64,000 nt of DNA from Quillaja saponaria (Eukaryota; Streptophyta; Magnoliopsida; Fabales; Quillajaceae), in contig CM055613.1 in NCBI GenBank assembly GCA_029379385.1, positions 13,906,001-13,970,000 of the forward strand. The letters are read 5' to 3'. The position numbers were made by a program, and so were the translations under genes. Positions 35,246 through 46,800 of this stretch are shown here, piece after piece. Below the pieces are notes generated by a model. The model did no database searches and was not told where the DNA came from. It was given only the letters and a program-made list of their open reading frames with translations. The number at the start of each line of letters is the position of its first letter. The stretch's first letter is position 1.

Positions 35246-35749
35246 CTAGTCCCCTGAACAAGAAGTCTTGAGCAAATTTCGCGAAAGGCTTATTAGGTCG
35301 CCCAAATGAAGGGGCATAGGTTGCCGAAAGTCTACAATCTCAGAATGGGAAATGAGTGGTGGATGATGAGGTTGCCTATGGGCGAGATGTAGTCCTGAAA
35401 TGTGACTCGTAGGCCTAATTCTTTTCTACCATTGGCTATCTTGCGAGTCTTCATATTCCAGGTTCGATCTTTTTTTTATTGGAGGTTGTAGTAGGCTACC
35501 ATTGGTGTTGGGCCACGTGTTCCGAATGCACTGGGTACGGAGTGTGAGGGGAGCCTGCAAAGCCTATTTAAAGGGTTTCTCCCCTCCCTTTGAGTCTCAC
35601 TTTGAGATTTTCTTAGCGAAGCTCCACCATTTTGAGTACAACTAGATCGACTAGTCAGGAGATAAACCATTTAACACATCTTCCTTCTTTGCTAGGTATG
35701 AGCTTCTAACCTTCCTTCAAATTTTTCAAGTTTCTTGAGTTTGCCTATT

Positions 35750-36345
35750 ATGTCTAGTGAGGAAGGTTCTCTATCTGCCCCACCTCTTAAGCTGTCAGGT
35801 GACCACCCAACAAATGGCACCATAGTGCCTGTGGGTGAGGAAGTCAACCTACTGCCTTGGAAAAGGAAAGTTGCTCACCAAAGCCCTGGCTTATCGTCCT
35901 CTTGTGTCATCGGGTCAGATAATACTGAGTCTGAGAATTTCGAATTCGAGGACGAGGCCATTGCCCTATCCCACTTCTCACTTGAGAGGGACGAGGATGA
36001 AAAGTCTGAGAATGACGTGGTGATCTTTTGGCCTCAGACTAATACTGTTGCAGTAAGTGCCATAGAGAATGTTATAAGTGATGCAAAGCTGGAAACCTTA
36101 AGTAGGTTGTATTTTAAGCCTGTTGGGGCCAAAGTTTACGAGGTTAGGCCCTATAGAGATCGTCCCCATCATTCTCTCCCCAACACCTTCTATTTCTATG
36201 ATGAATACCTTAAAGTAGGAGTTCGCTATCCCTTCCATCCCTTCATTGTCAAAGTTTTGAATGTCTTAGGGATCTATCCAGCTTAGGTCATCCCCAATAG
36301 TTGGCGATTCCTAATTACCTTTATCAGTGTCCACCATACTCTGAC
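35750..36345 (+). pseudogene. Antisense extra ORF with gypsy-type transposon domain (PF04195-like)
   Basis: The ORF starts at the ATG at 35750 (MSSEEGSLSAPP) and encodes a low-complexity acidic N-terminus, then a conserved part (FYFYDEYLKVGVRYPFHPFI, VKVLNVLGIYPA). A TAG at 36284 replaces what looks like glutamine, and the same frame continues with VIPNSWRFLITFISV. This matches the plant domain annotated as a putative gypsy-type transposon protein. Downstream + strand fragments at 36793-37030 (Lys-rich), 37516-37704 and 37900-38144 look like the basic and coiled-coil C-terminal parts in other frames. In the Tat lineage of Ty3/gypsy elements, extra ORFs between integrase and the 3' LTR, often antisense, have been reported. 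Function is unknown. Confidence 0.75.
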
Positions 36346-38834
36346 AATTTGCCTATCCTTGATAGTTTTTAGACACCTACACCAAAATAAGATCATGTCG
36401 AGGAGGGGGGGGATGGATTTATTTTTCCACTAAGGATGACCTGTATCACAGGCAACCCGAAAACAATAAAGAATAAAAGCCTCACTAATTATTTATCATG
36501 GCTCCTCGCCTTACTTGGCTTGCTACACAAGTGGGGCTTTCTAAGGACCTGGAAGCCTAATAAACCCCCAAGGAGGAATCGAGTACAATACAAAAAGTAC
36601 TCAAAGATTTTAACATACAAAAAATACTAGCAAGGTGAGCTATTTTACATCTTTTTTTTTTACCTCTACGCAACATTGGCTAGAATCGGTTTATCTGAGC
36701 TAGTGATTGGTTTGCACTTTGAAGATTTTTGTTGCATTATTGACTGGTATCTTATATTCATATTGTTACTGAGCTCTTGATTTCTGTGGTATTTGAAGAT
36801 ATGGGTCTTACACTTAGAACAAGAGATTGCAGAAGTGAGAGTTTCCTCGAGGAGACGTTTAGAAGCTATCAAGAAAAAGGGTGAGAAAAGGTCAACCTCT
36901 AAGGGCAAGAAAGTGGCCAAGGGGAGCAGTCGACCTCCCAAGAAGGCGAAACATAGCCTGTCTCAAATCGGTCCCCTTCTGAAGGATTGTCCATATCACG
37001 AGCTCAAAAAAAGTCCTAATATGCTAAGATAGTGAAGAACGTCATTCCTTTGAGCACTATCCCAGCAAACGATTGTGAAATAACACCTCCACCTCTTTCA
37101 AGATCAATTAGCTCTCAAAAAAGAGCAAGAGTCAAGTCCTCCTTGAAGGAGCCCTTCCCAACCAGATGGTTTTTCTATGGCCAAGATGCAGGCACATGTT
37201 TTTCTGGGCACCCCAAAGAATGCCTATATTGGCGATGCCAGCGGATGTGGCACTCATAAGGAGACCTTCCATTGGAGAGTGCCTTCATCACTAGGTTGTC
37301 TGCTAGTGTGTAGGTATGGAAAATAGCTTATACTTTAGTTTTTTTTTATTTTTATATGATGTTATTGATACGAACTTGCGATCCTACTGTCCATATAGTA
37401 TCAGGCGTCCTTATACACCAAACTGAAGAAAGCTCTATAGGATGCTGAGTACTTCCACTAATAAGCTGATTGACATGATTCAAAAGAACGAGAAGTTGAA
37501 AAGCCCGACTAATATATGTTGAAAAAGTCGAGGTTGAGGGTCGAGTTGCCTTCGAGTAATATGAAGCTCTTAAAGTCGAAGTCTAACGCTTATGGGGGTA
37601 AGGTTAAGAGTTGGCTGACGCAATACCGGGAGAAAAACAAAGAGGTAGCTCGCCTCAAGGAGGAGCTAGAACATTTCCCATCATATGAGTTTGAGTTGGC
37701 TTGACTTCAGCAAGAATTAGCCCAGACTACAGAAATGGAGGCCAATAAAGATAATGAGATCGTCAAATTAAGTGTTGAAATGGATCGGTCTAGACCCGAG
37801 CAGCTATCGAAAACTTTTAAAACTCAGAAGAGTGTCGACAGATGATTTACAATCATGGTAGTCGCCTCTATGCCAATGGATGGGTCGGATTGCTAGGTCT
37901 GGTTGAAAGAATGCAATCCTTTTTGGATATATCAAAAGCAAAGTAGCTTGGCAATAAGGAAGCAGAGGAGAAGGAGAGGCTGAAGAAGATGCTTGCCGAG
38001 GCAGAAGCTGCTGTTGGAGGAAATGAGTTCGAGGAAGAGGCGGACAAGGAGGAAAATGAGGGTGGGGAGGCTACTGTTCTAAATGTTGATGCCAGCATGG
38101 CCATGAATAAAAGGTCAGAAGACCATGATAATAGCGATCAGTAATTCTGTTTGTACTTTGAACTTTTGTTGGTGTAATGTATTTTTAGACAATTAGGAAT
38201 TTGTAGTATGTATTTAGTATACTTATTAATGGAGCTCATAATTGCTGCTTTAACTTTATGCATAATATATATTCAGTATAACATATTTCATCATTTTAGC
38301 TTGATTTATCATATCCAATGTAGGTCGTCCTCACCCGTCTTGCTTTCATTTCCCGACTCACATATGGTATCAGGTTCTACTAGGTCGGACTTGTTTAAAG
38401 TTTGTGCCTTTGGAGATTTATATATCCGAGTATGGGCTTACAGAATTGGACCTCATAGTCAAATCTTGCTAACTTCTTAAGGCTCCACCCAGCCGGCATA
38501 GGGGTCAGCCTTTAACATCCGTAGGTGGAGGTACTTCTTTGTACCTTTCACTACCTATAGACCAACTTGAGAGTGGCTCAAACCACAATGTTATAGCCTA
38601 GCAGTCACGCTTGCCAGCATCGCGAGCACCATAGAAGGTCGGGTTCCTTATCTAGATTATTGGGTGACTAAGTAAACCTCAACTATTTTTTTTCTCATGG
38701 GTTTTTTGGGAAGCCTTCTACTTAAAAGTACATAGGGCATAATCGATCTACAAGAAAAAAATTCATATATGTAATACATGCATTTATAAATTAGGGTGAC
38801 CTAGGACCTTATCGACCTATATACACTAATGGTA

Positions 38835-40243
38835 GTATATTTTCAGGTATTGGGCATTGAAACTACTCGGTAGCACTTTTCCTTCTTCTATTCTAATTTT
38901 GTAAGCCCCTGAGCCGACAACCTGGTCGATTTGATACAGACCTTCCTATGATTCCTTGAGCTTTCCTTTCGTGCCATCATTCTTGAACTGATTGAGTCTC
39001 AAGGTAAAGTCACCCACTTGTAAGGGTCTCAACTCTACCTTGTCATTAAAGTATCGAGCTGTAATCTGTTGATGGAAGATCTGATGAAGTTGAGCTTTCT
39101 CCCTAACCTCTTTCAGCAAGTCAAGGTTCATCCTTGTTTCTATTTCATTACTCTTCTTAGAGAATGATTTGACCCTTGGAGATGGTATGCTTATCTCCAG
39201 AGATATAACCGCCTCATTCCATAAGTCAGATTGAAAGGTGTCTCCCCTGTAGCGACCTTCCATGTAGTCTTGTAGGACAATAGTACTTATTGTAAATGTT
39301 CCTCCCAATCCAACTTATTCTTATCTACCTTCTTTTTCAACCTTTCAAGAAGCACCTTATTAACAGTTTCGACCTATCTGTTTTCTTGAGGATAAGCTAC
39401 CGAGGAAAAATGCAAATAAATTCTCAGCTTCGAGCACCAAGACTTGGTAGGTTGGTAATCGAATTGCCTCCCATGATCAGTGACTATTGCCCTTGGTATC
39501 CCAAAACGACAGATGATGTTTTTCTACAAGAACTTTTCCACTACTTTGGTAGTAATTGCGGTCGTCGGCTTGGCTTCTGCCTATTTGGTGAAGTATTCAT
39601 AGGTCACCAATATGAACTTCTTCATTTTCCCCTCCTTACCTATGGGAAAGGGTCCCAAAATGTCCATACCTCATATGGCAAAGGGTCAATGGCTTTTAAT
39701 AGGTGTTAGCCTATTCTGTGGTAGTCTTGGCACTTTAGCCAACCTCTGGCAACTGTTATAATTTTTTATGCACAACATGGAGTCCTTCTGAAGGGTAGGC
39801 CAATAATACCCTATTCTTAGAACTTTCTGTGCTAAGGCTCTGTAACATATGTGCACTCTACAAACTTGCCTATGCATTTCATCCAGGTCGTATTCTAATT
39901 CCTCTGGACCTAGTCACTTCAAGTATGGATGAATATAAGATCTCCTGTACAACCTATCATGCATTATACAATATCGTGCGGCTCTTCTTTTAACAATTTT
40001 AGCCTCGGACTGTACCAGTAGAAAGCAGGCCAGATTGTACATAATCCTCTATTAGGTCATCCATGAAGGACCGAGCGTCTCCACTGCTAACGTGTGAGGC
40101 TCTTCATAGCTCGGCCTCTTCAAGGTATGAAGCCTAGAAAGCTCATCAGCTTATGTATTCAAATTCCTTGGTATGTGTTGTATTGATACTTTCATAAAAA
40201 CAACTAATAAGTTGTTTTACCCTTTCGAAGTATTAGATCATAG
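38835..40243 (-). pseudogene. Ty3/gypsy RNase H end and integrase remnant
   Basis: Read on the minus strand across several frames: an RNase H tail (YFERVKQLIS, SIQHIPRNLN, ADELSRLH), an integrase zinc-binding region (ARYCIMHDRLYRRS, RIGYYWPTLQKDS), a core (GPFPIGKEGK, IICRFGIPRAIVTDHGRQFD, SSVAYPQENR, LSYKTTWKVATGETPFNLTY) and a C-terminal region (LDLLKEVREKAQLHQIFHQQ, FNAQYLKIYYH). Many frameshifts and stops interrupt it. It cannot make a working enzyme, but identity as Ty3/gypsy pol is clear and it gives the strand of the element. Confidence 0.9.
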
Positions 40244-40244
40244 C

Positions 40245-40602
40245 GAGCTGGAGACTTGCCGAAGTGACTCATAAGTCAATACAGTCTCCCGTCTCAATAT
40301 CTTCAGGCAAGGAGGCGATCTTCGTGTTTCTGAGTTGGACCTATAAAATAATGGACATGAGCGAGATCCTGGATGAGTTCCCTAGACACTCAAACGATCA
40401 AGTCAGAAAAGGAGAACTATGACATCAAGGAGGAAATGAATCTAATTCTCATTACTTGTCATTCTCTTAAAAGACTAGTGTATGTATATTATATAGTAGA
40501 AGAAAGTACCATCATAGACTATCTGAATTGTGCATGTTTTTCAGTCTTTGAACTACCACTATGTAGCAAGCTCTCATTGGTTGTTAACATGTTATATTAA
40601 CA
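40245..40602 (-). repeat. Right LTR (5' LTR of the element), inner end truncated
   Basis: Matches the left LTR from GAGCTGGAG to the terminal TTAACA. The first 15-20 bases expected at its inner end are replaced by RNase H coding sequence, so the deletion that removed gag to RT also clipped this LTR. Its outer end lies 254 bp from the MnmG start codon. Confidence 0.85.
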
Positions 40603-40607
40603 ATAAC

Positions 40608-40856
40608 AATTGGAAAGGTAGTTTTTCAATTGTTTTCGAGAATATTGTTGGTAATTGGTAGAATGAGCAAGCACTTAAACGACATCAAAGTAAAAACTTT
40701 TGACAACAGGGAAGGGCTGGAAATTGAACCAACAGAAAACGACAGCGCTAGTAAGCTCTAAATACGAAACGAACGACAGCGCTCGCTGCAGGAGTCAAAG
40801 CGATTAGTGGGACTGGAGGAGTTTCATCCACCTTACTTGTATACTGATACATTGGT
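40608..40856 (+). promoter_or_regulatory. Short upstream region of the MnmG gene
   Basis: Only about 250 bp separate the retrotransposon TSD from the MnmG start codon. This stretch is less AT-rich than its surroundings and has CGCTCGCTGCAGG-like GC patches, as expected for a leader or proximal promoter. No clear TATA box is visible. Any further promoter elements must lie in or beyond the retrotransposon. Confidence 0.4.
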
Positions 40857-43800
40857 ATGGCAACGACGCTGCTCACGCTTAATCTCTCGCGCTTTGGCCG
40901 ACAATTTTTCTTCAAACCACTTCTATTTACTCCTGCCCCGTATCCTCTAAAGCCTCAAGATGTCACTTTCCGGCGGAAGTTTCACCGGAGACTCTCCTTC
41001 TCTTGTGGTACTTTCTCCCGGAGGTTCTATTCCATCACCACAGTTTCCAGCTCTCGAGGTACAATACTCTACTCTCTGTAGTTGTTCAATTTATTTGATA
41101 AATTTTCAGTTTTCCTTTTCTCCAATCTTAATCAGCAGAGATAATGTTTCACTAGTTCATTCCCGGTAAAAAAAAAAAAAAAAATTCTAATTTTGAAGTC
41201 ATAGACATATTGGTGAGAAGTTTTCACTTGAACATTTTGCAGTCTTGGATTATGACGTTGGAGCAGATGATGAAAAATACGATGTCATTGTAGTTGGAGG
41301 AGGGCATGCAGGTTGTGAGGCCGCTCTTGCATCCGCTCGCTTAGGGGCAAAAACTCTACTTCTCACGCTAAATATTGATAGAATCGCATGGCAGGTTGGT
41401 AATACTTGGGAACCTTGTAATTCCTTATGGTATTTATGTTATATTTGTTAGTGTTTTGGTCAACAACAGAAATTATTCTCATGTATAATAATTTATTCAT
41501 TTTGATTCACTTTGTAAATCTTTCTGGCAATTACAATTTTGCATATACTTTCTTTGTCCTATAAAGAATTTGTATTTCAAGTTCTATATCCATAAGTTTA
41601 TTTGAGGTGGACTGACAATTCTCAAGTACTTTCATGTAAGAACCTTGGTGTTGATTGGAATTTCAAATGGCTGCTTAACATAGGCAGTCCCTCCCCTCCT
41701 CCTCTGTCTCTCTTGGTAGTTGGTACGCACACATAAACATTACTCATTACAAGATGCAAAAGATCAATGGCATAGCCAGAATAACAAAAGTCAATGAACA
41801 TCTATAAATTTGGATGAACATCTACCAAAATAACAAAAAAGGAAACTGTTATGTTTTTTTCAATTATCAAAAGTCAATGAGGGTCTCTATCACCAACCCC
41901 TTGCTTCGTCACTGCAAGAGAATTGTTAAATTTGAACTGAAGAAAAGTCATTTTTCTTTGACAAGTAAAAGTAGAGTTTCTTATTGAGATAAGTTTGGTA
42001 CAGCCTTGCAATCCAGCAGTCGGTGGACCTGCAAAGTCCCAACTAGTACATGAAGTGGATGCACTTGGTGGTGAAATAGGGAAGATTGCTGATAGGTAAC
42101 GTGAATCCTCCTACTACTTTCTGTTGGTTCCTTTATTCAGTGATTTGAGCATGTGAATAGTTGTTGGTTGCTCCTGATTTTGTAAATGAAGTTTCAGTTA
42201 AATATGTTCATAAGTTGGCTACTGGCGTAGTTAGCCTGAATTTACATGTGTATATATATTGTGTGGCCGTGTCATTGACCCCCATTATGAAAGCTTTTCT
42301 CTTCAGAAAGATCACTGTGAGATATTACATATTGAATGAAAGTATTTCTATTCAGTGTGCCATTTCTTGACCATTGTGAATTAGATGATGCATCATTTTC
42401 TTTTTGAGCGCATAAAATTTAGAAAAAACACAGATCATTTTATGACTATAAAAGAGTTTAAATGTTGTGTATGATTGTTCCAAATTTCTTAGTAGAAATT
42501 TTCTTTAGGTGTCTGCTTTGCAGGTGACGTTGTGGTGTTAATAGGATTGGGTTTAGATGCCACGAAAGTCCTGAATTTGAAAAAAAATGTTTTTCTTTTC
42601 TGGACAGCGGCAGGACAATATAAGTTCAGAGTTGTATTTTAAGGTATTTGAATACGGAACTAGGAAAAACTTTGAGTTTTTGGATTTTAATAAGGTAAAC
42701 AGAAATGAGTTGGCTACAGGTGGTTTTGTAAGAAGCGAGAAACGGATATATTCTGCAGTGAACATTCAAACATTTAAGCCCAAATTAATTCTAAGATTTA
42801 CTTCTGTCCTAAAAGGCCTCGGGCATCCAAATAAGATACTTTCACTTATGAAATCAATCTCTTGGACACATAAGGGAACCCTAACTTCAATGAGAATGAC
42901 CCTCTATTGAACAGTACTCGTGGCCTGCAATTCCACATCAACTTCAACAAATACCTGATTAAATTGATAAATACCTATAGCCAGAAAAAGAGATATGGTC
43001 CAAATCTTATTAAAACAAAATACCAATGACCTAATGAACAAAAATTGATTATTGCTATTTAACCTTGAAGTCTTCTTTGATGTTTTAGGGCCAATAACTT
43101 TAGTTTTGGACTTACCAGAGAAGATAAATAGTCTCTAACCTCAAAATGGCCTGTAGATTAGCATCTCATTCTAGTCTGATGCCCCTAACAAACGTCAAAA
43201 ATAACTTTTATTTGTTTTTTCACTCATAATAAGAGGATAGAAGTATAGAACATGTATCCCCAACACCACCCTTTTTGCTAAACAATATTTGATGACACCA
43301 ACTTCTCTATATTATGAATAGAAGTGTTTCAAGTAATTACAGTTTTGCAAGTGATTAGAAAAGCAGTTATGTTTTTGTTATTTGCTGCTCATTTCATTTC
43401 TTGTTCCTGTTCAGATGCTACTTACAAAAGCGTGTACTTAATATTTCCAGAGGTCCTGCAGTCCGTGCATTGCGTGCACAAACTGATAAAAGGGAATATG
43501 CTATGCAAATGAAAAGTATTGTGGAGAGGCAAGTTTTGTATTTATTTTCTTGCAAATTTTATTTTCCTGTTTCTATTAATTGCTAAGCCAAGCTTGTGTA
43601 TGGTGATGTAGAATTTCTTGGGTTTTAACGAGTGCCTTAGGGTACTTGTTAAGATTATATATATTAATTTTTTTAGCATTTGTTGTAGTGAGTGACAATG
43701 ATATTATTGCAATGCACTTAATAAATTACCACTTTTGGGTAAAATCATCAGCAACTAAAGTAAGTAAATAAATGTTTCTGTTTGTTTTATTGGAAACAGA

Positions 43801-46800
43801 TTTGTATTCTTTAAGTTGTAAATTAGAAAAAACAAATTTGTTTTCATCTATATCAACCAGCGAACTGCCAAATATTTTTGCACATGCCTGACTCATACGT
43901 TATTGTTTATTCCATTTCTTTTTTACTAGTTTAATCTTCTTCCATTTTCCAGCACCCCAAATCTTTCCATAAGAGAGGCTATGGTGACAGATATATTAGT
44001 AGGAAAAAATGACAACGTCGAAGGGGTTTGCACATTTTTCGGGATGAACTTCTATGCTCCCTCTATCATTCTCACTACGGGAACTTTTATGAGTGGAAAA
44101 ATTTGGGTCGGTAAAATGTCTATGCCTGCAGGAAGAGCTGGTGAGTCGGCTTCACATGGACTAACTGAGAACTTGCAGAGGCTAGGCTTCGAAACAGATC
44201 GGTTGAAAACTGGAACCCCGGCCCGTGTGGACACCCGGACTGTAGATTTCTCTGGGTTAGAGCCCCAACATGGAGATGAACAGGTTCTTCCTTTAAAACC
44301 TACATGTAGACTAGATGTTAGTTGATTTTCAAATTGTGCTTCATAATCATTACTGGCTTTATGTCAACCTTGAATCTGCATACTCTATATTCCACCAGTA
44401 TGTCACTAGATTTTCCATGTTGATAGATAGTCTGAGGTCCTAATTTATTCGTTATTCATAATCCTGTCCACTCTGTCACTGATAGGGAATGTTCTCAAAT
44501 GTTCCCTAGATTGATTTCTGCTTAATATGGTTGATTATGTACCATGAACTTGTGGCAACAGCACACCTGAATTTGAGCCGCCTGTGTGAGCCTCTCAATT
44601 AGCAGCAATAAACTATATTTTGATTCTTGTTTTGATGTTGAGTGGTAATGCTGATTAGTTCTTTTAAAATTTGAGTCCTAAATGTGGAGTTAATAATTGA
44701 CAGGTCAGCTGGTTTAGCTTTGATCCTGAATTCCATATTGAGAGGGAGCAAATGTGCTGCTATCTAACTCGTACTACAAAAAGCACTCACCAGTTAATTA
44801 GAGAGAACTTGCATGAAACTCCCACTTATGGAGGATGGGTTGAAGCAAAAGGACCTAGATACTGCCCTTCCATTGAAGATAAGGTGTGGTTTGATTTTAT
44901 TTATTTGTCCTTAAAACTTAATTCGTGTCAGTCAATTGTTACTTGTTAGCTTAGTGGCCCATCTAGTTCAGGTCTAATTAAATTGGTTCAGAGAAGGTAT
45001 TAATGCAGTACCATATTCACTGGAATAGCAGTAATCTATCTTCCATCTCTCCATTGTTATGAATGGTCAACCGTCCTGCTTAATTCTGAAAAAGCTATCT
45101 AGTGGTGGTTGTTTATGGCATTTTATATAACATGTATCCTCAATTTAAAATACATTTTTTTAATCTCTAATTTTGACGAATACATAGTACCTTGAACGTA
45201 TGGGACCATGGGCCTTATTGTTCTGATAATAAGAAATGAAGAATTACTTTTACAATCTATGCATACTTTCAAGTTCCAGAATTTATACCCGTTTTGTGTT
45301 TGGCCTTCTTTCAAAGTGTTTATTGCTTATAGAACAAACAAGAAAAGAAAAAATGAAAGGAAAAACAGAGAAAGGAAGAAAGAAATAAGGACACTGCTCA
45401 CATGAAATTTCTTGCTATTCGTGGTTGCAGTATAGCCACTTCCAAATCTATGCTCTAGCATGTCACTTAACTAAAACAGTGTTCACCTTAATGATTTTGT
45501 GAGCTACATTCTGATATAATATACTTTTCTTCTAGATAGTGAGATTTCAAGATAAAGAGTCCCATCAGATATTTCTTGAACCAGAGGGCCGAAATGTGCC
45601 TGAGCTTTATGTACAGGTATGTCATTCTGGTGTATTTCCTTTGCTCTTGTTTGAATGAAGCTTGTGAAGTTGGACAAAGAGAGGAAATCCTTGTTTGACA
45701 AGGCACATACTTGCATAGCTTAAATTTTCTGCCTTAAGATTTCTAACCATTAATAGATATTCGAAGTATTTATCATCCTTGTAAAATTATGAAAACAGCT
45801 TTTGAGGAAGCTAACTTTAAATCTTCACTTTAATTCAATTGATCTTTCCTTCCACTGTTAATTTTTTTATTTTTTTTATTTACCCTAATTGATGTAATCA
45901 TATCAATTGTAAGATTGATCTTTCCTATTTTCTGCAACTCTTCGAGAAACCAAGTTTTTTGCGTAGGTTGTAATGTATATTCTCATATAATTCTTAATCA
46001 GTAACTTTCTGGAACAGTTCTTTATAATATATATTATCAGAAAATTTTCATTTATGTAAAAGTTTCATAACAGATATATTATGTTACAAAAATTTCTTAT
46101 ATAGCTACCAAATATAGTGTATGTAAATACACAAACAGGTTTTAGGTTATATGAACCAAATAAGTTATTATAGTCCATACAAAAGGCAACCTGTAAATTA
46201 GAAAGCTCTGTTGGGTGATATCGAAACTCTTTCTTAACTCATTCAAAAATCAGATGGTGCATGAAGAAGCTTGAAAATTGAAATATCAAGAATTATTGAT
46301 TCAAAAAGATTATACAACTCTTCAAACCTAATATGTTTTCATATAACTCCTCTAGTCTAGTTCTAGTTGTCACTTTCTTTCTTTTTTTGTGAATAATTTC
46401 TTTTTTCTTTTTCGAATATGAAAAACTGCATTAAGTTATAATTGGCTGACTAAGAATAAATAGTATTGAATATTAGAACATTAGTTTCTGAATTGTGAGT
46501 TTAATCATATAATAGTGAGATTAGTCATCAGTGTATCACTTGCAAGTCTTTTACAGTGAAATGTAATACCTGCTTCTTTTGTTCGTTTGTCCCATAGTTG
46601 CTCTTTTCTTCCTCTCACAGGGGTTCTCAACTGGTTTACCAGAGAAACTACAGTTACCACTATTGAGATCTTTGCCTGGACTTGAAAATTGTTCAATGCT
46701 GAGGCCAGCTTATGCAGTAGAGTATGACTTCTTACCTGCTCATCAATGCTCAAGGTCTCTTATGACAAAGAAAATTGAAGGATTGTTCTTCACTGGCCAA

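Larger units (their letters stand above)
34869..40602 (-). mobile_element. Old Ty3/gypsy (Tat-like) LTR retrotransposon, internally deleted
   Basis: Direct terminal repeats lie at 34869-35245 and about 40245-40602, inside an exact 5-bp duplication ATAAC (34864-34868 and 40603-40607). Ends are TGTTAA and TTAACA. The element reads on the minus strand: RNase H and integrase remnants run from the right LTR leftwards, and a purine tract CAGGGGACTAG (complement of 35246-35256) abuts the left LTR. Primer-binding site, gag, protease and reverse transcriptase are missing, apparently in one deletion joining RNase H to the right LTR near 40245. Between integrase and the left LTR lies an extra ORF in the opposite direction. 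The LTRs differ at many positions, so the insertion is old. Confidence 0.88.

Noticed and set aside
37868..38104. Minus-strand Ser/Ala-rich ORF
   Set aside because: It is the complement of the Glu/Lys-rich plus-strand coiled-coil remnant of the retrotransposon extra ORF.
42587..42910. 107-codon ORF within an MnmG intron
   Set aside because: It lies between exons 42004-42095 and 43415-43528, has no family resemblance, and no splice signals join it to the gene in frame.
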